Shown here piece after piece: positions 27,679 to 35,906 of a stretch of 64,000 nucleotides of DNA. Both the position numbers and the translations under genes were made by a program. The stretch is taken from the NCBI RefSeq assembly GCF_003967535.1, contig NZ_BIFR01000001.1:3347001-3411000 (forward strand), in the 5' to 3' direction. The notes under the pieces were generated by a model, which did no database searches, was not told where the DNA came from, and saw only the letters and a program-made list of their open reading frames with translations. The stretch is from Tengunoibacter tsumagoiensis (lineage in GTDB: Bacteria > Chloroflexota > Ktedonobacteria > Ktedonobacterales > Ktedonobacteraceae). Position 1 is the stretch's first letter; each line of letters starts with the position of its first letter.

Positions 27679-27697
27679 GATCACTAGAGTCGCTCTA

Positions 27698-29065
27698 TTA
27701 GCTAGCGGCGTTTGCTAATGCATTGCGGAGATCATTGACCTTTGCATCGCGGGTTCCTAAAGGATTCAGGTTCCAGCGAACCTCAATACTGCGCAGGATA
27801 GAGGTTGTATCATATGTTGTGTGATCGACCGTTCCCATCTTTGCGAAGGGCGAGATGATAATTGCAGGCACACGGCTACCGGGTCCCCAGCGATCTCCCG
27901 TTGGAGGTGCGACATGATCCCAACGACCACCATTCTCATCATAGGTAATAATGATCGCCGTATCTTTCCAGGCAGAACTATCTTGAATGGCCTTAACCAG
28001 ATCTGCAATATGTTGTTGACCGGTATTTTCGTTGGCATAGCCAGGATGCTCATTATCCTCACCCAACGGCTTCACAAAAGAGACCGCAGGCAGTGTATTA
28101 TTTTTGAGCGCACTCAGAAAATCCTGCTCATCTTTCAGATGTTCGGTCTTAGCTGGCTTGCCATCAGCATAATTGGCAAAAAAAGCAAATGGTTGATGAT
28201 GGAACTGGAACAGTGGATCGGGATGGCCAGCAAGGGCATCATTCCACCCACCGGAGTACCAGGCCCAGGAGATATTCTTATCGTTCAAACGATCCCCAAT
28301 TGTAGGAGCTGTCTGCTCAGGGATCAGCGTTGCCGGGTTGGCGGTAGCAGGATGGGGAGTATTGACCGTAAAAGATGTATTGACGGCATAGCCATCAGGC
28401 GTCACTGCTCCATCTTTGGTTATAACACCATTGGCATCCACCTGTGCGACTATGCTACCTGGAGCATTCGGAAAGGTTGGGCTACAGGCGCAGACCATCC
28501 AGAAGTGATTGAGAAAAGATCCGCCATAAGCTGCGTGAAAGAAATGGTCCGCCAGCACATATTGTTTGGCTAACTTGCCTTCAGGCATGTTTGTGCCATC
28601 ATAATTGCTCATCACCAGACCAGCAGCATCGCTCCAGGCAACAAATTTATCCATTTTGCCACCATCAATCTGATACTGCTCCTGGTAAAAGCGGTGAACA
28701 AGGTCACCAGTCATCAGATCTGGAGAGACATATTGAGTAGCATCAAAAGGTTTCACTGGAAGATTAGCAGGGAAGCGCGGATCTGGCTGACCCTTTAAGA
28801 GGGGCTGTGGCAAGGTCGTGTAGGGCTGACCATTTTTATCTACCTGTTGTAAGGCCGTCTGGCTTGCATTGCTAATGCCATCAGCGCCTGGAAAGCTACC
28901 GTAGAGGCTATCGAAGCTCCAGTTTTCCTGGTAGAGCACAACAAAATGTTTAATCTTTCCAAATGGATTGGTTGGATGTGGTGTCGAAGTCGTAGGCGTG
29001 GAATCACAGGCCGAGAGAAAACAAAGACTTGCGATAAGACCAAATAAGAGCACGCGTAAACGCAT
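27698..29065 (-). CDS. Phospholipase C / acid phosphatase family lipoprotein
   Basis: Secreted, lipid-anchored phosphoesterase of 455 residues (AcpA/PLC superfamily, alkaline-phosphatase-like fold). The N-terminus is a lipoprotein signal with lipobox LSAC (Cys20), followed by a Thr/Pro-rich linker. Family motifs include FVVLYQENWSFDSLYGSFPG (metal-binding Glu-Asn), the HFFHAAYGGSFLNHFWM region, IITYDENGGRWDHVAPP and GPGSRVPAIIISPFAK. It probably releases phosphate from organic phosphate esters outside the cell. AAAGGG lies six bases before the ATG. A terminator follows its end. Confidence 0.9.
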   Translation of the reverse strand: MRLRVLLFGLIASLCFLSACDSTPTTSTPHPTNPFGKIKHFVVLYQENWSFDSLYGSFPGADGISNASQTALQQVDKNGQPYTTLPQPLLKGQPDPRFPANLPVKPFDATQYVSPDLMTGDLVHRFYQEQYQIDGGKMDKFVAWSDAAGLVMSNYDGTNMPEGKLAKQYVLADHFFHAAYGGSFLNHFWMVCACSPTFPNAPGSIVAQVDANGVITKDGAVTPDGYAVNTSFTVNTPHPATANPATLIPEQTAPTIGDRLNDKNISWAWYSGGWNDALAGHPDPLFQFHHQPFAFFANYADGKPAKTEHLKDEQDFLSALKNNTLPAVSFVKPLGEDNEHPGYANENTGQQHIADLVKAIQDSSAWKDTAIIITYDENGGRWDHVAPPTGDRWGPGSRVPAIIISPFAKMGTVDHTTYDTTSILRSIEVRWNLNPLGTRDAKVNDLRNALANAAS

Positions 29066-29193
29066 AACCAGCCCTTTCCAGGCTCATTAAGAGCACTTGA
29101 AGCACAATTGTAAATCCAAATAAGCAACAGAATTGCAGAGTCTCTTTATTTAATAGTAAACATAATTATGGTTATGAGTATATTATAAAAAAA

Positions 29194-29262
29194 TTATACA
29201 CATGTTAAAGATAGGATAATTCTTATATTTTCAAAATTATCTCTGCTTTAACATGTGTATAA
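29194..29262 (-). terminator. Large hairpin terminator downstream of the amidohydrolase gene
   Basis: Perfect 17-bp arms TTATACACATGTTAAAG (29194-29210) and its complement (29246-29262), with an inner GATAATT/AATTATC stem. In the minus direction a seven-T run follows directly, so it ends the amidohydrolase transcript. The surrounding region is AT-rich and also holds the promoter side of the lipoprotein gene. Confidence 0.82.
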
Positions 29263-29330
29263 CACTATTGTACGGGTACATTTTTGAAGAAGATCAGATC
29301 GAAAAAATTTTAATTATAAGTTACAGGTTA

Positions 29331-30713
29331 TCAAGAGATAGGCCAGCGAGGTTTGAGATCAATGCCAGCGCGTTGATAGAGCATATTGGCATGTTGATTA
29401 GCTTCGCGCATCACCTCATGTTCGTCCATTGTCAATAGACGCCCCTGGCGTACGACGATCTGCCCATCCACCATGACGGTATCAACCTCTCCACCAGTGG
29501 CAGCATAGACAAGGGTAGAGACAGGATTAATGGCGGGTGTTGTATGTAATCGCGCAAGATCGATAACCACCAGATCAGCTTTTTTGCCCACTTCAAGCGA
29601 GCCGATCTCATGGTCCAGCCCCAATGCACGAGCGCCATTGATCGTTGCCATCTCTAGAACGGTCTCCGCAGGCACAATGAGAGGATCAAGCGTTACCGCT
29701 TTGTGGAGGATAGCAGCCATCTTCATCTCGCGAATGAGATCATAATCATTATTGCTGGGGCCTCCATCGCAGCCCAGAGCAACATTGACGCCGCGCTCAA
29801 GCATGAGCGGGACTTTGCAGACACCTGATGCCAGCTTGCTATTGGAGGAAGGATTATGGGAGACATGGGTGCCAGTGGCAGCAAGTTTCTCGATTTCAGC
29901 GGACGTGAGCCAGACCATATGGACGAGGACGCTACGAGGCCCCAGCAGGCCAACGCTTTCGGCATAATCGACCGGTGTCAGACCAAATTTCTCCTGGAGA
30001 TAGATCTTATCGGCCTCGACCTCCGCCAGATGCATCGTGATCCCCATCTGGCGTTGATGAGCAATCTCACTCATTTCGCGATAGAGCTCGGAAGTGACTC
30101 CACCAGGAGTGCGCGGTCCAAACCAGACGTGGAGCCGATCGTTGGCTGCACCTTGCCACTTGTCATGCATCTGTATTACCCCCAGGAGACTGGTATCGCG
30201 GCTCTCAATCATCCCTGGATGCATTGAATTGGTCTGTGTTGCATACGTTCCAATGTCCATCACAATGCCAGCCAGGCAGGCTCTAATTCCACTCTCCTGA
30301 ACAGCCTGTGCGATACCATCAAAGCCATAGCGATGTGCAAGCATTGATTCCAGAAAGGTTGTCGTCCCCGAGCGAAGCATCTCTGCAATCCCCAGACGAG
30401 CGCTGACATAGCCATCATCGTGGGTAAAGTTGCCTTGCAGGACCCAGACGCGCTCGCAGAGCCATTGAATCAGAGCCATATCATCGGCACAGCCCCGGAT
30501 TAAGGCTTGCGCTAAATGCACATGTGTGTCGATAAGACCAGGAATAATGAGCTTCCCCCCGAGATCCAGACTCTCTTCCGAGGGATAGCGAGCCTCCAGT
30601 GCTGAGGTTTTTCCAAGAGCAACGATCCGGTTACCTTGCACCGCGATTGCTCCGTTGGTCAAAATATCGCGGTTTGCATTCATTGTAAGAATAGTGGCGT
30701 TCTTTAAGAGCAT
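29331..30713 (-). CDS. Amidohydrolase/deaminase (TrzA-AtzB / guanine-deaminase-like)
   Basis: Metal-dependent hydrolase of about 460 residues. The zinc motif is GLIDTHVHLAQALIRG, with later metal and catalytic residues in HLAEVEADK, LVHMVWL and LGCDGGPSNND. The best match by pattern is the TrzA/AtzB/SsnA/8-oxoguanine deaminase group, which deaminates purine or triazine rings. Next to a xanthine-to-allantoate operon on the other strand, a guanine or 8-oxoguanine deaminase feeding xanthine or urate into that pathway is a reasonable guess, but the substrate is not proven. The start at 30713 gives a family-like MLLKNATILTMNA; an ATG 14 codons upstream is an alternative. Confidence 0.82.
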   Translation of the reverse strand: MLLKNATILTMNANRDILTNGAIAVQGNRIVALGKTSALEARYPSEESLDLGGKLIIPGLIDTHVHLAQALIRGCADDMALIQWLCERVWVLQGNFTHDDGYVSARLGIAEMLRSGTTTFLESMLAHRYGFDGIAQAVQESGIRACLAGIVMDIGTYATQTNSMHPGMIESRDTSLLGVIQMHDKWQGAANDRLHVWFGPRTPGGVTSELYREMSEIAHQRQMGITMHLAEVEADKIYLQEKFGLTPVDYAESVGLLGPRSVLVHMVWLTSAEIEKLAATGTHVSHNPSSNSKLASGVCKVPLMLERGVNVALGCDGGPSNNDYDLIREMKMAAILHKAVTLDPLIVPAETVLEMATINGARALGLDHEIGSLEVGKKADLVVIDLARLHTTPAINPVSTLVYAATGGEVDTVMVDGQIVVRQGRLLTMDEHEVMREANQHANMLYQRAGIDLKPRWPIS

Positions 30714-30998
30714 CTGTCCTGACCTCGTTTCTTCTATAGAACTATCCTTGCTCATACGGTGCGTAAGTTCTTTATGCTTAAATATACTATATCATTCTTA
30801 TGAAGCTGAGACCTTTAGACAGTTATCAAAGAGAACACGATCAAAAAGATGGTTAAATGAGCGCTCTTGCATTTTTTTTAGCACTGAGAAAAACGCAATA
30901 TCCCTATTTTTAGGTATATATAAAAAGAGTTTCTCGTGTTATCATATGCATATCGGGGAGATGAGGGCAGAGGGATGAGCTTTCAGGCAGATCTATCC

Positions 30999-31027
30999 TT
31001 GACAAGAAGAGACGTAAAGATTACACT
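30999..31027 (+). promoter_or_regulatory. Probable promoter of the purine degradation operon
   Basis: TTGACA (30999-31004) and TACACT (31022-31027) with a 17-base spacer, the best plus-strand promoter between the divergent amidohydrolase and uraD genes. The transcript would start just before the inverted 53-bp repeat. The rest of the gap (30756-30998) shows only AT-rich sequence with no gene. Confidence 0.6.
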
Positions 31028-31044
31028 TATTTTATCATCTCAAC

Positions 31045-31097
31045 TCTTCTGAAAAGAAAGGTTTCATGCAGGGTGGTGAAACCCCTTCATGAACATC
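31045..31097 (-). repeat. 53-bp repeat element, inverted copy upstream of uraD
   Basis: This copy is the reverse complement of the two tandem units after uraD, with roughly 80-85% identity. Internally GGTTTCA and TGAAACC can form a hairpin. It would lie in the 5' leader of the uraD transcript. Confidence 0.72.
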
Positions 31098-31226
31098 TAC
31101 TCTAGTTAGACTTATTCTCCCCTTTGCTATGCTGGAAAGGGCGATCCGCACCGCCGAAGCTGAGCTCTCATCGCATGCCGGTTGATCTGGTCTCATTGGT
31201 TGCTATCTCGTAAAGGAAAGAAAGAT

Positions 31227-31748
31227 ATGGCGCCATATGTCACACTACAGCAGGTGAATGCCTTAGAGCACGCCGTTTTTGTGCAAACCTTAACTCCGCT
31301 GTTTGAAGGTCCACCCTGGATTATCTCTGCTGCCTGGTCACGCCGACCCTTTACGAGTCTGACTCACTTCCATCAAGAACTCTGTGCAATCATGTTTGCC
31401 GCTTCCGAAGCGCAACAGATCGCCCTTCTACGCGCCCATCCCGATCTGGTTGGTCGCGCGGCTCTAGCCGGGACTCTTTCCCCATCTTCAACAAGTGAGC
31501 AGGCATCAGCGGGCCTGGATCAGCTTACACATGAAGAGATTGCCCTCTTTACGCAGTTGAATCAGGAGTATCATCAACGCTTTGGCTTTCCTTTTGTGAT
31601 CTGTGCACGTGAGAACAAGAAAGAGAGTATCCTTGCAGGTTTTGCAACACGTCTATCCCATTCTCGCGAGCAAGAGATTCTCATTGCCTTAGGCGAGGTC
31701 GCTAAGATTAGCAGGCTTCGCATACAGGATCTTCTTTTGCCAGAGTAG
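31227..31748 (+). CDS. uraD: OHCU decarboxylase
   Basis: 2-oxo-4-hydroxy-4-carboxy-5-ureidoimidazoline decarboxylase, the last step of urate conversion to S-allantoin. At 173 residues it has the expected length. The catalytic histidine is H71 in LLRAHPDLVGR, and the conserved SAGLDQL and FVICARENKKESIL segments are present. AAAGGA lies nine bases before ATG 31227; an earlier in-frame start at 31182 has no ribosome site. It is the first gene of the plus-strand purine island, bracketed by three copies of a 53-bp repeat. In many bacteria it is fused or adjacent to uricase, as here. Confidence 0.93.
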   Translation: MAPYVTLQQVNALEHAVFVQTLTPLFEGPPWIISAAWSRRPFTSLTHFHQELCAIMFAASEAQQIALLRAHPDLVGRAALAGTLSPSSTSEQASAGLDQLTHEEIALFTQLNQEYHQRFGFPFVICARENKKESILAGFATRLSHSREQEILIALGEVAKISRLRIQDLLLPE

Positions 31749-31800
31749 ACGTTCATGAAAGGGTTTCGCCGCCCAGTATGCAACCTTTCTTTTTAGAAGA
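31748..31800 (+). repeat. 53-bp repeat element, tandem copy A
   Basis: Starts at the last base of the uraD stop codon. Contains GAAAGGGTTTC and GCAACCTTTC arms that can fold into a hairpin. Directly abuts copy B with no gap. Confidence 0.78.
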
Positions 31801-31853
31801 GACGTTCATGAAAGGGTTTCGCCATCCTGTATGCAACCTTTCTTTTCAGAAGA
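31801..31853 (+). repeat. 53-bp repeat element, tandem copy B
   Basis: Exact period of 53 to copy A, differing mainly in the six-base loop (ATCCTG instead of GCCCAG) and one base near the end. The paired arms are unchanged, as expected for a maintained hairpin. Confidence 0.78.
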
Positions 31854-31936
31854 TCTTTCGCGGTCTTACGCTCTTCTAGTGTGGATGCTCTTTATCCGTT
31901 GGCTGTTTGTTAGGAAGGAAATGAGGGGGAGCTCAG

Positions 31937-32896
31937 ATGAGTCAAGAGCCTACTTATGCTATTAGTTATGGCAAGATGCATGTTCCAGTGTATCGGGTCT
32001 ATGCCCAGCCGCTTGCGGGCATCCAACCGATTCCCGAATCCCTTTTTACGAGCCGATCGAATACCCTCTGGGCCTTTGAAGTGGATGTCGAGGTCTTTGG
32101 ACAGAACTTTCTACCAGCCTATACTGAGGGTGATAACAGCGCCGTTGTAGCTACTGATAGCATGAAGAACTTTGTTCTGCGCGAGGCGCTGGACTATACA
32201 GGTTCCACGTTAGAAGATTTTCTCTATGTCCTGGGCCAGCATTTTTTAGATACCTATGAACAGATGGAGCGTTTGCAATTAACCGCACGTGAGCTTCCCT
32301 TTTCCTTAGTTCCTGTCCCGCAGCGTGGTTATGCTTCATTTACTGAGAGTGGAATCCTCTTTCGTCGTACACATGATGATTATGCAGTGGCCGAGCTCTC
32401 TTTTGAGCGTTCAGAGCGTGGCCCGGTTGTTACCTTTCAGCGCAGTGGTCGGGTCGGGCTGGAACTGTTGAAGGTCACTGGAAGCTCTTTCACACGGTTT
32501 GTGCAGGACGAATATACAACGCTCCCAGAACGTGTTGATCGCCCACTTTTTGTCTATCTGGATGTGCACTGGAAATATGCTCATCACGAAGATTTTGTGG
32601 GGCGGGATCTCGCCAGATACGTGGCGGCGGAGCAGGTTCGCGATGTTGTACAGGTGGTCTTCCACGAATTCGTGAGTGAGTCGATCCAGCATCTTGTCCA
32701 TGAGATTGGTTTACGGCTCTTCCAGCGCTATCCTCAGATCTGTGAGCTTTCGTTCGCAGCACAGAATCGAACGCGAGATCAGATTAGTGTCTCAGAAAGC
32801 GATGAGAAGATCAGAGTCTATAGTGATCCATTTTCGGCCTATGGTCTGATTAAACTGACCCTTCAGCGCGAGGTTCGTATGACCGAGGAGGTATGA
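31937..32896 (+). CDS. pucL: Urate oxidase (uricase)
   Basis: Cofactor-free uricase, 319 residues, oxidising urate to 5-hydroxyisourate. Two T-fold repeats: the first contains the SYGK lysine region, then YTEGDNSAVVATDSMKN with the threonine of the charge-relay pair, the second contains VTFQRSGRVGLELLKVTGSSF and a QHLVHEIG segment. The C-terminus is FGLI-like (FSAYGLIKLTLQR). GGGGGAG precedes ATG 31937. Its stop overlaps the start of uraH, so the two are translationally coupled. No N-terminal decarboxylase fusion; that activity is in the separate upstream gene. Confidence 0.94.
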   Translation: MSQEPTYAISYGKMHVPVYRVYAQPLAGIQPIPESLFTSRSNTLWAFEVDVEVFGQNFLPAYTEGDNSAVVATDSMKNFVLREALDYTGSTLEDFLYVLGQHFLDTYEQMERLQLTARELPFSLVPVPQRGYASFTESGILFRRTHDDYAVAELSFERSERGPVVTFQRSGRVGLELLKVTGSSFTRFVQDEYTTLPERVDRPLFVYLDVHWKYAHHEDFVGRDLARYVAAEQVRDVVQVVFHEFVSESIQHLVHEIGLRLFQRYPQICELSFAAQNRTRDQISVSESDEKIRVYSDPFSAYGLIKLTLQREVRMTEEV

Positions 32897-33258
32897 TGTC
32901 AGGAATGCTTACGACGCACGTCCTGGATCTGACTCATGGCCTACCAGCAGATCAGATGCAGATCCAGGTCTGGTATCTAGATAATCCAGGAGGGGAGCGC
33001 ACTCTCCTCAAAACAGTACGAACTGGCCCGAATGGTCGGCCCGATACGCCACTGCTGGCTGATGACGAGATGAAGGCAGGCACGTACGAACTTCTTTTTT
33101 CAGTGGGTGAATACTTCTCCACTCAGGCGGTGACGACAAGCCTTCCCCCTTTTCTGGATCTCGTTCCCATTCGTTGTGGTCTGGCAGATAGTTCGGTTCA
33201 TTATCATGTCCCTTTACTCGTTTCTCCCTGGGCCTATAGCACATATCGAGGTAGCTGA
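32893..33258 (+). CDS. uraH: 5-hydroxyisourate hydrolase (transthyretin-like)
   Basis: Hydrolyses 5-hydroxyisourate to OHCU, between uricase and UraD in the pathway. 121 residues with the TTHVLDLTHGLPA N-terminus, and the diagnostic C-terminal tetrapeptide YRGS. The histidine and arginine catalytic positions (THVLD, DLVPIRC, YHVPLLVSPWAYSTYRG) are present. Three closely spaced ATGs occur (32893, 32896, 32905); GAGGAGG just upstream fits the second or third best. Overlaps both the uricase stop and the next gene start by a few bases. Confidence 0.94.
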   Translation: MMSGMLTTHVLDLTHGLPADQMQIQVWYLDNPGGERTLLKTVRTGPNGRPDTPLLADDEMKAGTYELLFSVGEYFSTQAVTTSLPPFLDLVPIRCGLADSSVHYHVPLLVSPWAYSTYRGS

Positions 33259-34523
33259 TGAGAGTACCACTTTCAACCCTTGAGGCGACTGCCAGTGTAC
33301 TGATGGAGCGTTGCGATATGTTGGCACGCTATAGCGAATCGCCCTATCAGCTTACGCGACGTTTTGCATCGACAGCGATGCAGCAGGTAAATGGTATCGT
33401 GGCGCAGTGGATGCGTTCGGCAGGGATGACAGTGCGTACAGATGCGGTGGGGAATCTGATTGGACGCTATGAGGGAACGCACTCTGGAGCGCGAACCTTA
33501 CTGTTGGGCTCGCATCTTGATACTGTTATCGATGCGGGCAAATACGATGGAATCTTCGGTGTGCTGGCAGCGCTGGCCTGTGTGGAACGTTTACAGCAGG
33601 AGCAACGGCGATTACCATTTGCCATTGAGATCCTGGCTTTTGCTGATGAAGAGGGTTTGCGCTACAACTATGCATATATTGGGAGCAAGGCTGTCGCAGG
33701 AACCTTTGATTGCCGGGCTTTGACCCTGACTGATGCCAATAATCTGACCATGAGTGAAGCGATCTGCGCGTTTGGTGGTGATCCTGCAATCTTACGGCAG
33801 GGGCGGCCTTACTGGTCACCAGCTGATCTTATTGGGTATTATGAACTGCATATTGAGCAGGGTCCGGTCCTGGAAGTACTGGACCTGCCAGTTGCGATTG
33901 TCTCAGCGATCTCTGGTCAAAGCCGTTTACGCCTGGAATTTCTGGGTCAGGCCGGTCACGCAGGGACTGTACCAATGTCACTGCGCTCTGATGCCCTTTG
34001 TGCTGCTGCGGAGTTTATTTTAGCTGTAGAAGCAATAGCCTCAGCCGAAAGTGGACTGGTGGCAACGGTTGGAAAGCTTACCGTACAACCAGGAGCTCCA
34101 AATGTCATTCCCGGTCAGGTAACATTGAGCCTGGATGTGCGTCATCAGGAAGATCGGATACGCGAACAAGCTTGCCGGGATCTGCATATCCTGGCGCTAG
34201 AATTGGCTGAGCAAAGGAATGTGTCATTGGTCTGGGAAGAGATTCAGGCCAGCCGAACCGTCCCCTGTTCTCCACGTCTGATTGATCAGTTGCAGAAAGC
34301 GCTGGTCAACGTCAACCAGACAATTCAATTCCTACCAAGCGGGGCAGGCCATGATGCGGTGGCAATGAGTGACCTGACAGAGGTCGCAATGCTCTTTCTT
34401 CGCTGTCGAGGCGGTATTAGCCATCATCCAGATGAAATGATTAAGCAAGCAGATGTAGAGATTGCGTTGGAAGTGACAGAGCAATTTCTTTCTCTTCTGG
34501 CAGAGCAGGAGGAGTGCCGATGA
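33258..34523 (+). CDS. allC: Allantoate amidohydrolase (M20 family)
   Basis: Zinc/manganese amidohydrolase of 421 residues, M20 peptidase fold. Metal ligands are seen in SHLDTVIDAGKYDGIFGV, AFADEEGLRY and ELHIEQGPVLE; the dimerisation domain lies about 210-320, with GHAGTVPM, and the late GAGHDAVAMSDL motif is conserved. By sequence alone it could be an N-carbamoyl-amino-acid hydrolase, but its position between uraH and allantoinase points to allantoate, giving ureidoglycine, ammonia and CO2. The ATG overlaps the uraH stop (TGATG). Confidence 0.88.
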   Translation: MRVPLSTLEATASVLMERCDMLARYSESPYQLTRRFASTAMQQVNGIVAQWMRSAGMTVRTDAVGNLIGRYEGTHSGARTLLLGSHLDTVIDAGKYDGIFGVLAALACVERLQQEQRRLPFAIEILAFADEEGLRYNYAYIGSKAVAGTFDCRALTLTDANNLTMSEAICAFGGDPAILRQGRPYWSPADLIGYYELHIEQGPVLEVLDLPVAIVSAISGQSRLRLEFLGQAGHAGTVPMSLRSDALCAAAEFILAVEAIASAESGLVATVGKLTVQPGAPNVIPGQVTLSLDVRHQEDRIREQACRDLHILALELAEQRNVSLVWEEIQASRTVPCSPRLIDQLQKALVNVNQTIQFLPSGAGHDAVAMSDLTEVAMLFLRCRGGISHHPDEMIKQADVEIALEVTEQFLSLLAEQEECR

Positions 34524-35866
34524 GCACATATGATCTGCTCTTGAGGGGAGGGACGCTCGTTACCGCCGAGAGCGTATTTCCAGCCGATCTGGCAATTGCA
34601 GAGGGCCAGATCGTTGAGATTGCGCCAGAGCTTACTGGCAGTAGTCGTGAGATTGTTGATGCTCGTGGTCTGCACATCTTTCCTGGACTGATTGATGCTC
34701 ATGTCCATTTTAATGAGCCGGGCAGAACCGAGTGGGAAGGTTTTATAACAGGGTCACGGGCCCTGGCCGCTGGTGGTGTCACCGCATTCTTTGATATGCC
34801 GTTAAACGCCTCGCCACCTACTCTCGATCGTGCCAGCTTTGCGTTGAAGTATCAGGCGGCCAGAGCGAACTCGCTTGTCGATTTTGCCTTCTGGGGTGGG
34901 ATTGTGCCAGATAATCTAGATTGTCTGGAAGAGCTGGCTGAATGTGGTGTCATTGGCTTCAAAGCTTTTATGAGCAATAGTGGCATCGACGATTTTGCTG
35001 CGGTAGACGATGTAACCCTGTATGAAGGGATGTTAAGGGCAGCTCAGTTAGGGAAGATCGTGGCCGTCCACGCGGAAAACGATCAGATGACCAGTACCCT
35101 TTCACAGCAGGCAATAGCGCAAGGCAAGACAGGTATTCGTGATTATCTGGCCTCAAGGCCGGTCATTGCCGAGCTCGAAGCCATCTCGCGCGCTATCCTT
35201 TTTGCGCAAGAGGTGGGGTGTGCACTGCATATCGTTCACGTCAGCACAGGGAGAGGGGTTGCGATGGTGGCAGAGGCACGACTCCATGGGATCAATGTGA
35301 GTTGTGAGACCTGCCCACATTATCTTGTCCTGACAGAAGAAGATATGGAGCGATTAGGAGCAGTTGCCAAATGTGCCCCTCCTTTGCGCTCTCAAAGCGA
35401 ACAGGCGAGATTGTGGGAACATGTGCGAGCGGGGAATGTACAATTCGTCACCACCGACCATTCTCCAGCCCCTGAAGCTTTAAAACAGTCTGAGAATTTC
35501 TTTGCTGTCTGGGGAGGTATCTCAGGCTGCCAGTCGCTGCTGAGCCTTTTGATCACCGAGGGGTCCCAACTCCCTTTATCTCAGATCGCCGCTCTGACTT
35601 CAGCCGGAATTGCCAGCCGTTTTCAATTGGGTTCGCATAAAGGGCACGTATGCGTAGGAGCAGATGCAGATCTCTGTCTTGTTGATCTGAATGTTCATTT
35701 TCGCCTGGAACCTGAGCAGTTATACTATCGTCATCAACAGAGTCCCTATACAGGTAGGACGATGCGGGGCCGTGTGGTGCGAACGATCGTACGGGGTTCC
35801 ACTGTCTTTCACAATGGAAATTTTACGACACATCGTGGTCAACTCATCACTGTAGCCACTATGTAA
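34520..35866 (+). CDS. allB: Allantoinase
   Basis: Cyclic amidohydrolase opening the hydantoin ring of allantoin to allantoate, 448 residues. Metal-binding motif GLIDAHVHFNEPGRTEWEG, the metal-bridging lysine in GVIGFKAFMS, later histidines in AVHAEND and IVHVSTGRG, and the aspartate in FVTTDHSPAP. ATG 34520 follows AGGAGG by seven bases and overlaps the allC stop by four bases (ATGA), so translation is coupled. The order allC before allB means the pathway order is not the gene order. Confidence 0.93.
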   Translation: MSTYDLLLRGGTLVTAESVFPADLAIAEGQIVEIAPELTGSSREIVDARGLHIFPGLIDAHVHFNEPGRTEWEGFITGSRALAAGGVTAFFDMPLNASPPTLDRASFALKYQAARANSLVDFAFWGGIVPDNLDCLEELAECGVIGFKAFMSNSGIDDFAAVDDVTLYEGMLRAAQLGKIVAVHAENDQMTSTLSQQAIAQGKTGIRDYLASRPVIAELEAISRAILFAQEVGCALHIVHVSTGRGVAMVAEARLHGINVSCETCPHYLVLTEEDMERLGAVAKCAPPLRSQSEQARLWEHVRAGNVQFVTTDHSPAPEALKQSENFFAVWGGISGCQSLLSLLITEGSQLPLSQIAALTSAGIASRFQLGSHKGHVCVGADADLCLVDLNVHFRLEPEQLYYRHQQSPYTGRTMRGRVVRTIVRGSTVFHNGNFTTHRGQLITVATM

Positions 35867-35906
35867 GCTCGATAGAACCAGATCATCGTTGGAGAGGTCG
35901 TAGACT

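Noticed and set aside
30655..30978. Plus-strand frame across the amidohydrolase start region
   Set aside because: Overlaps a coding start and AT-rich promoter DNA, no domain pattern.
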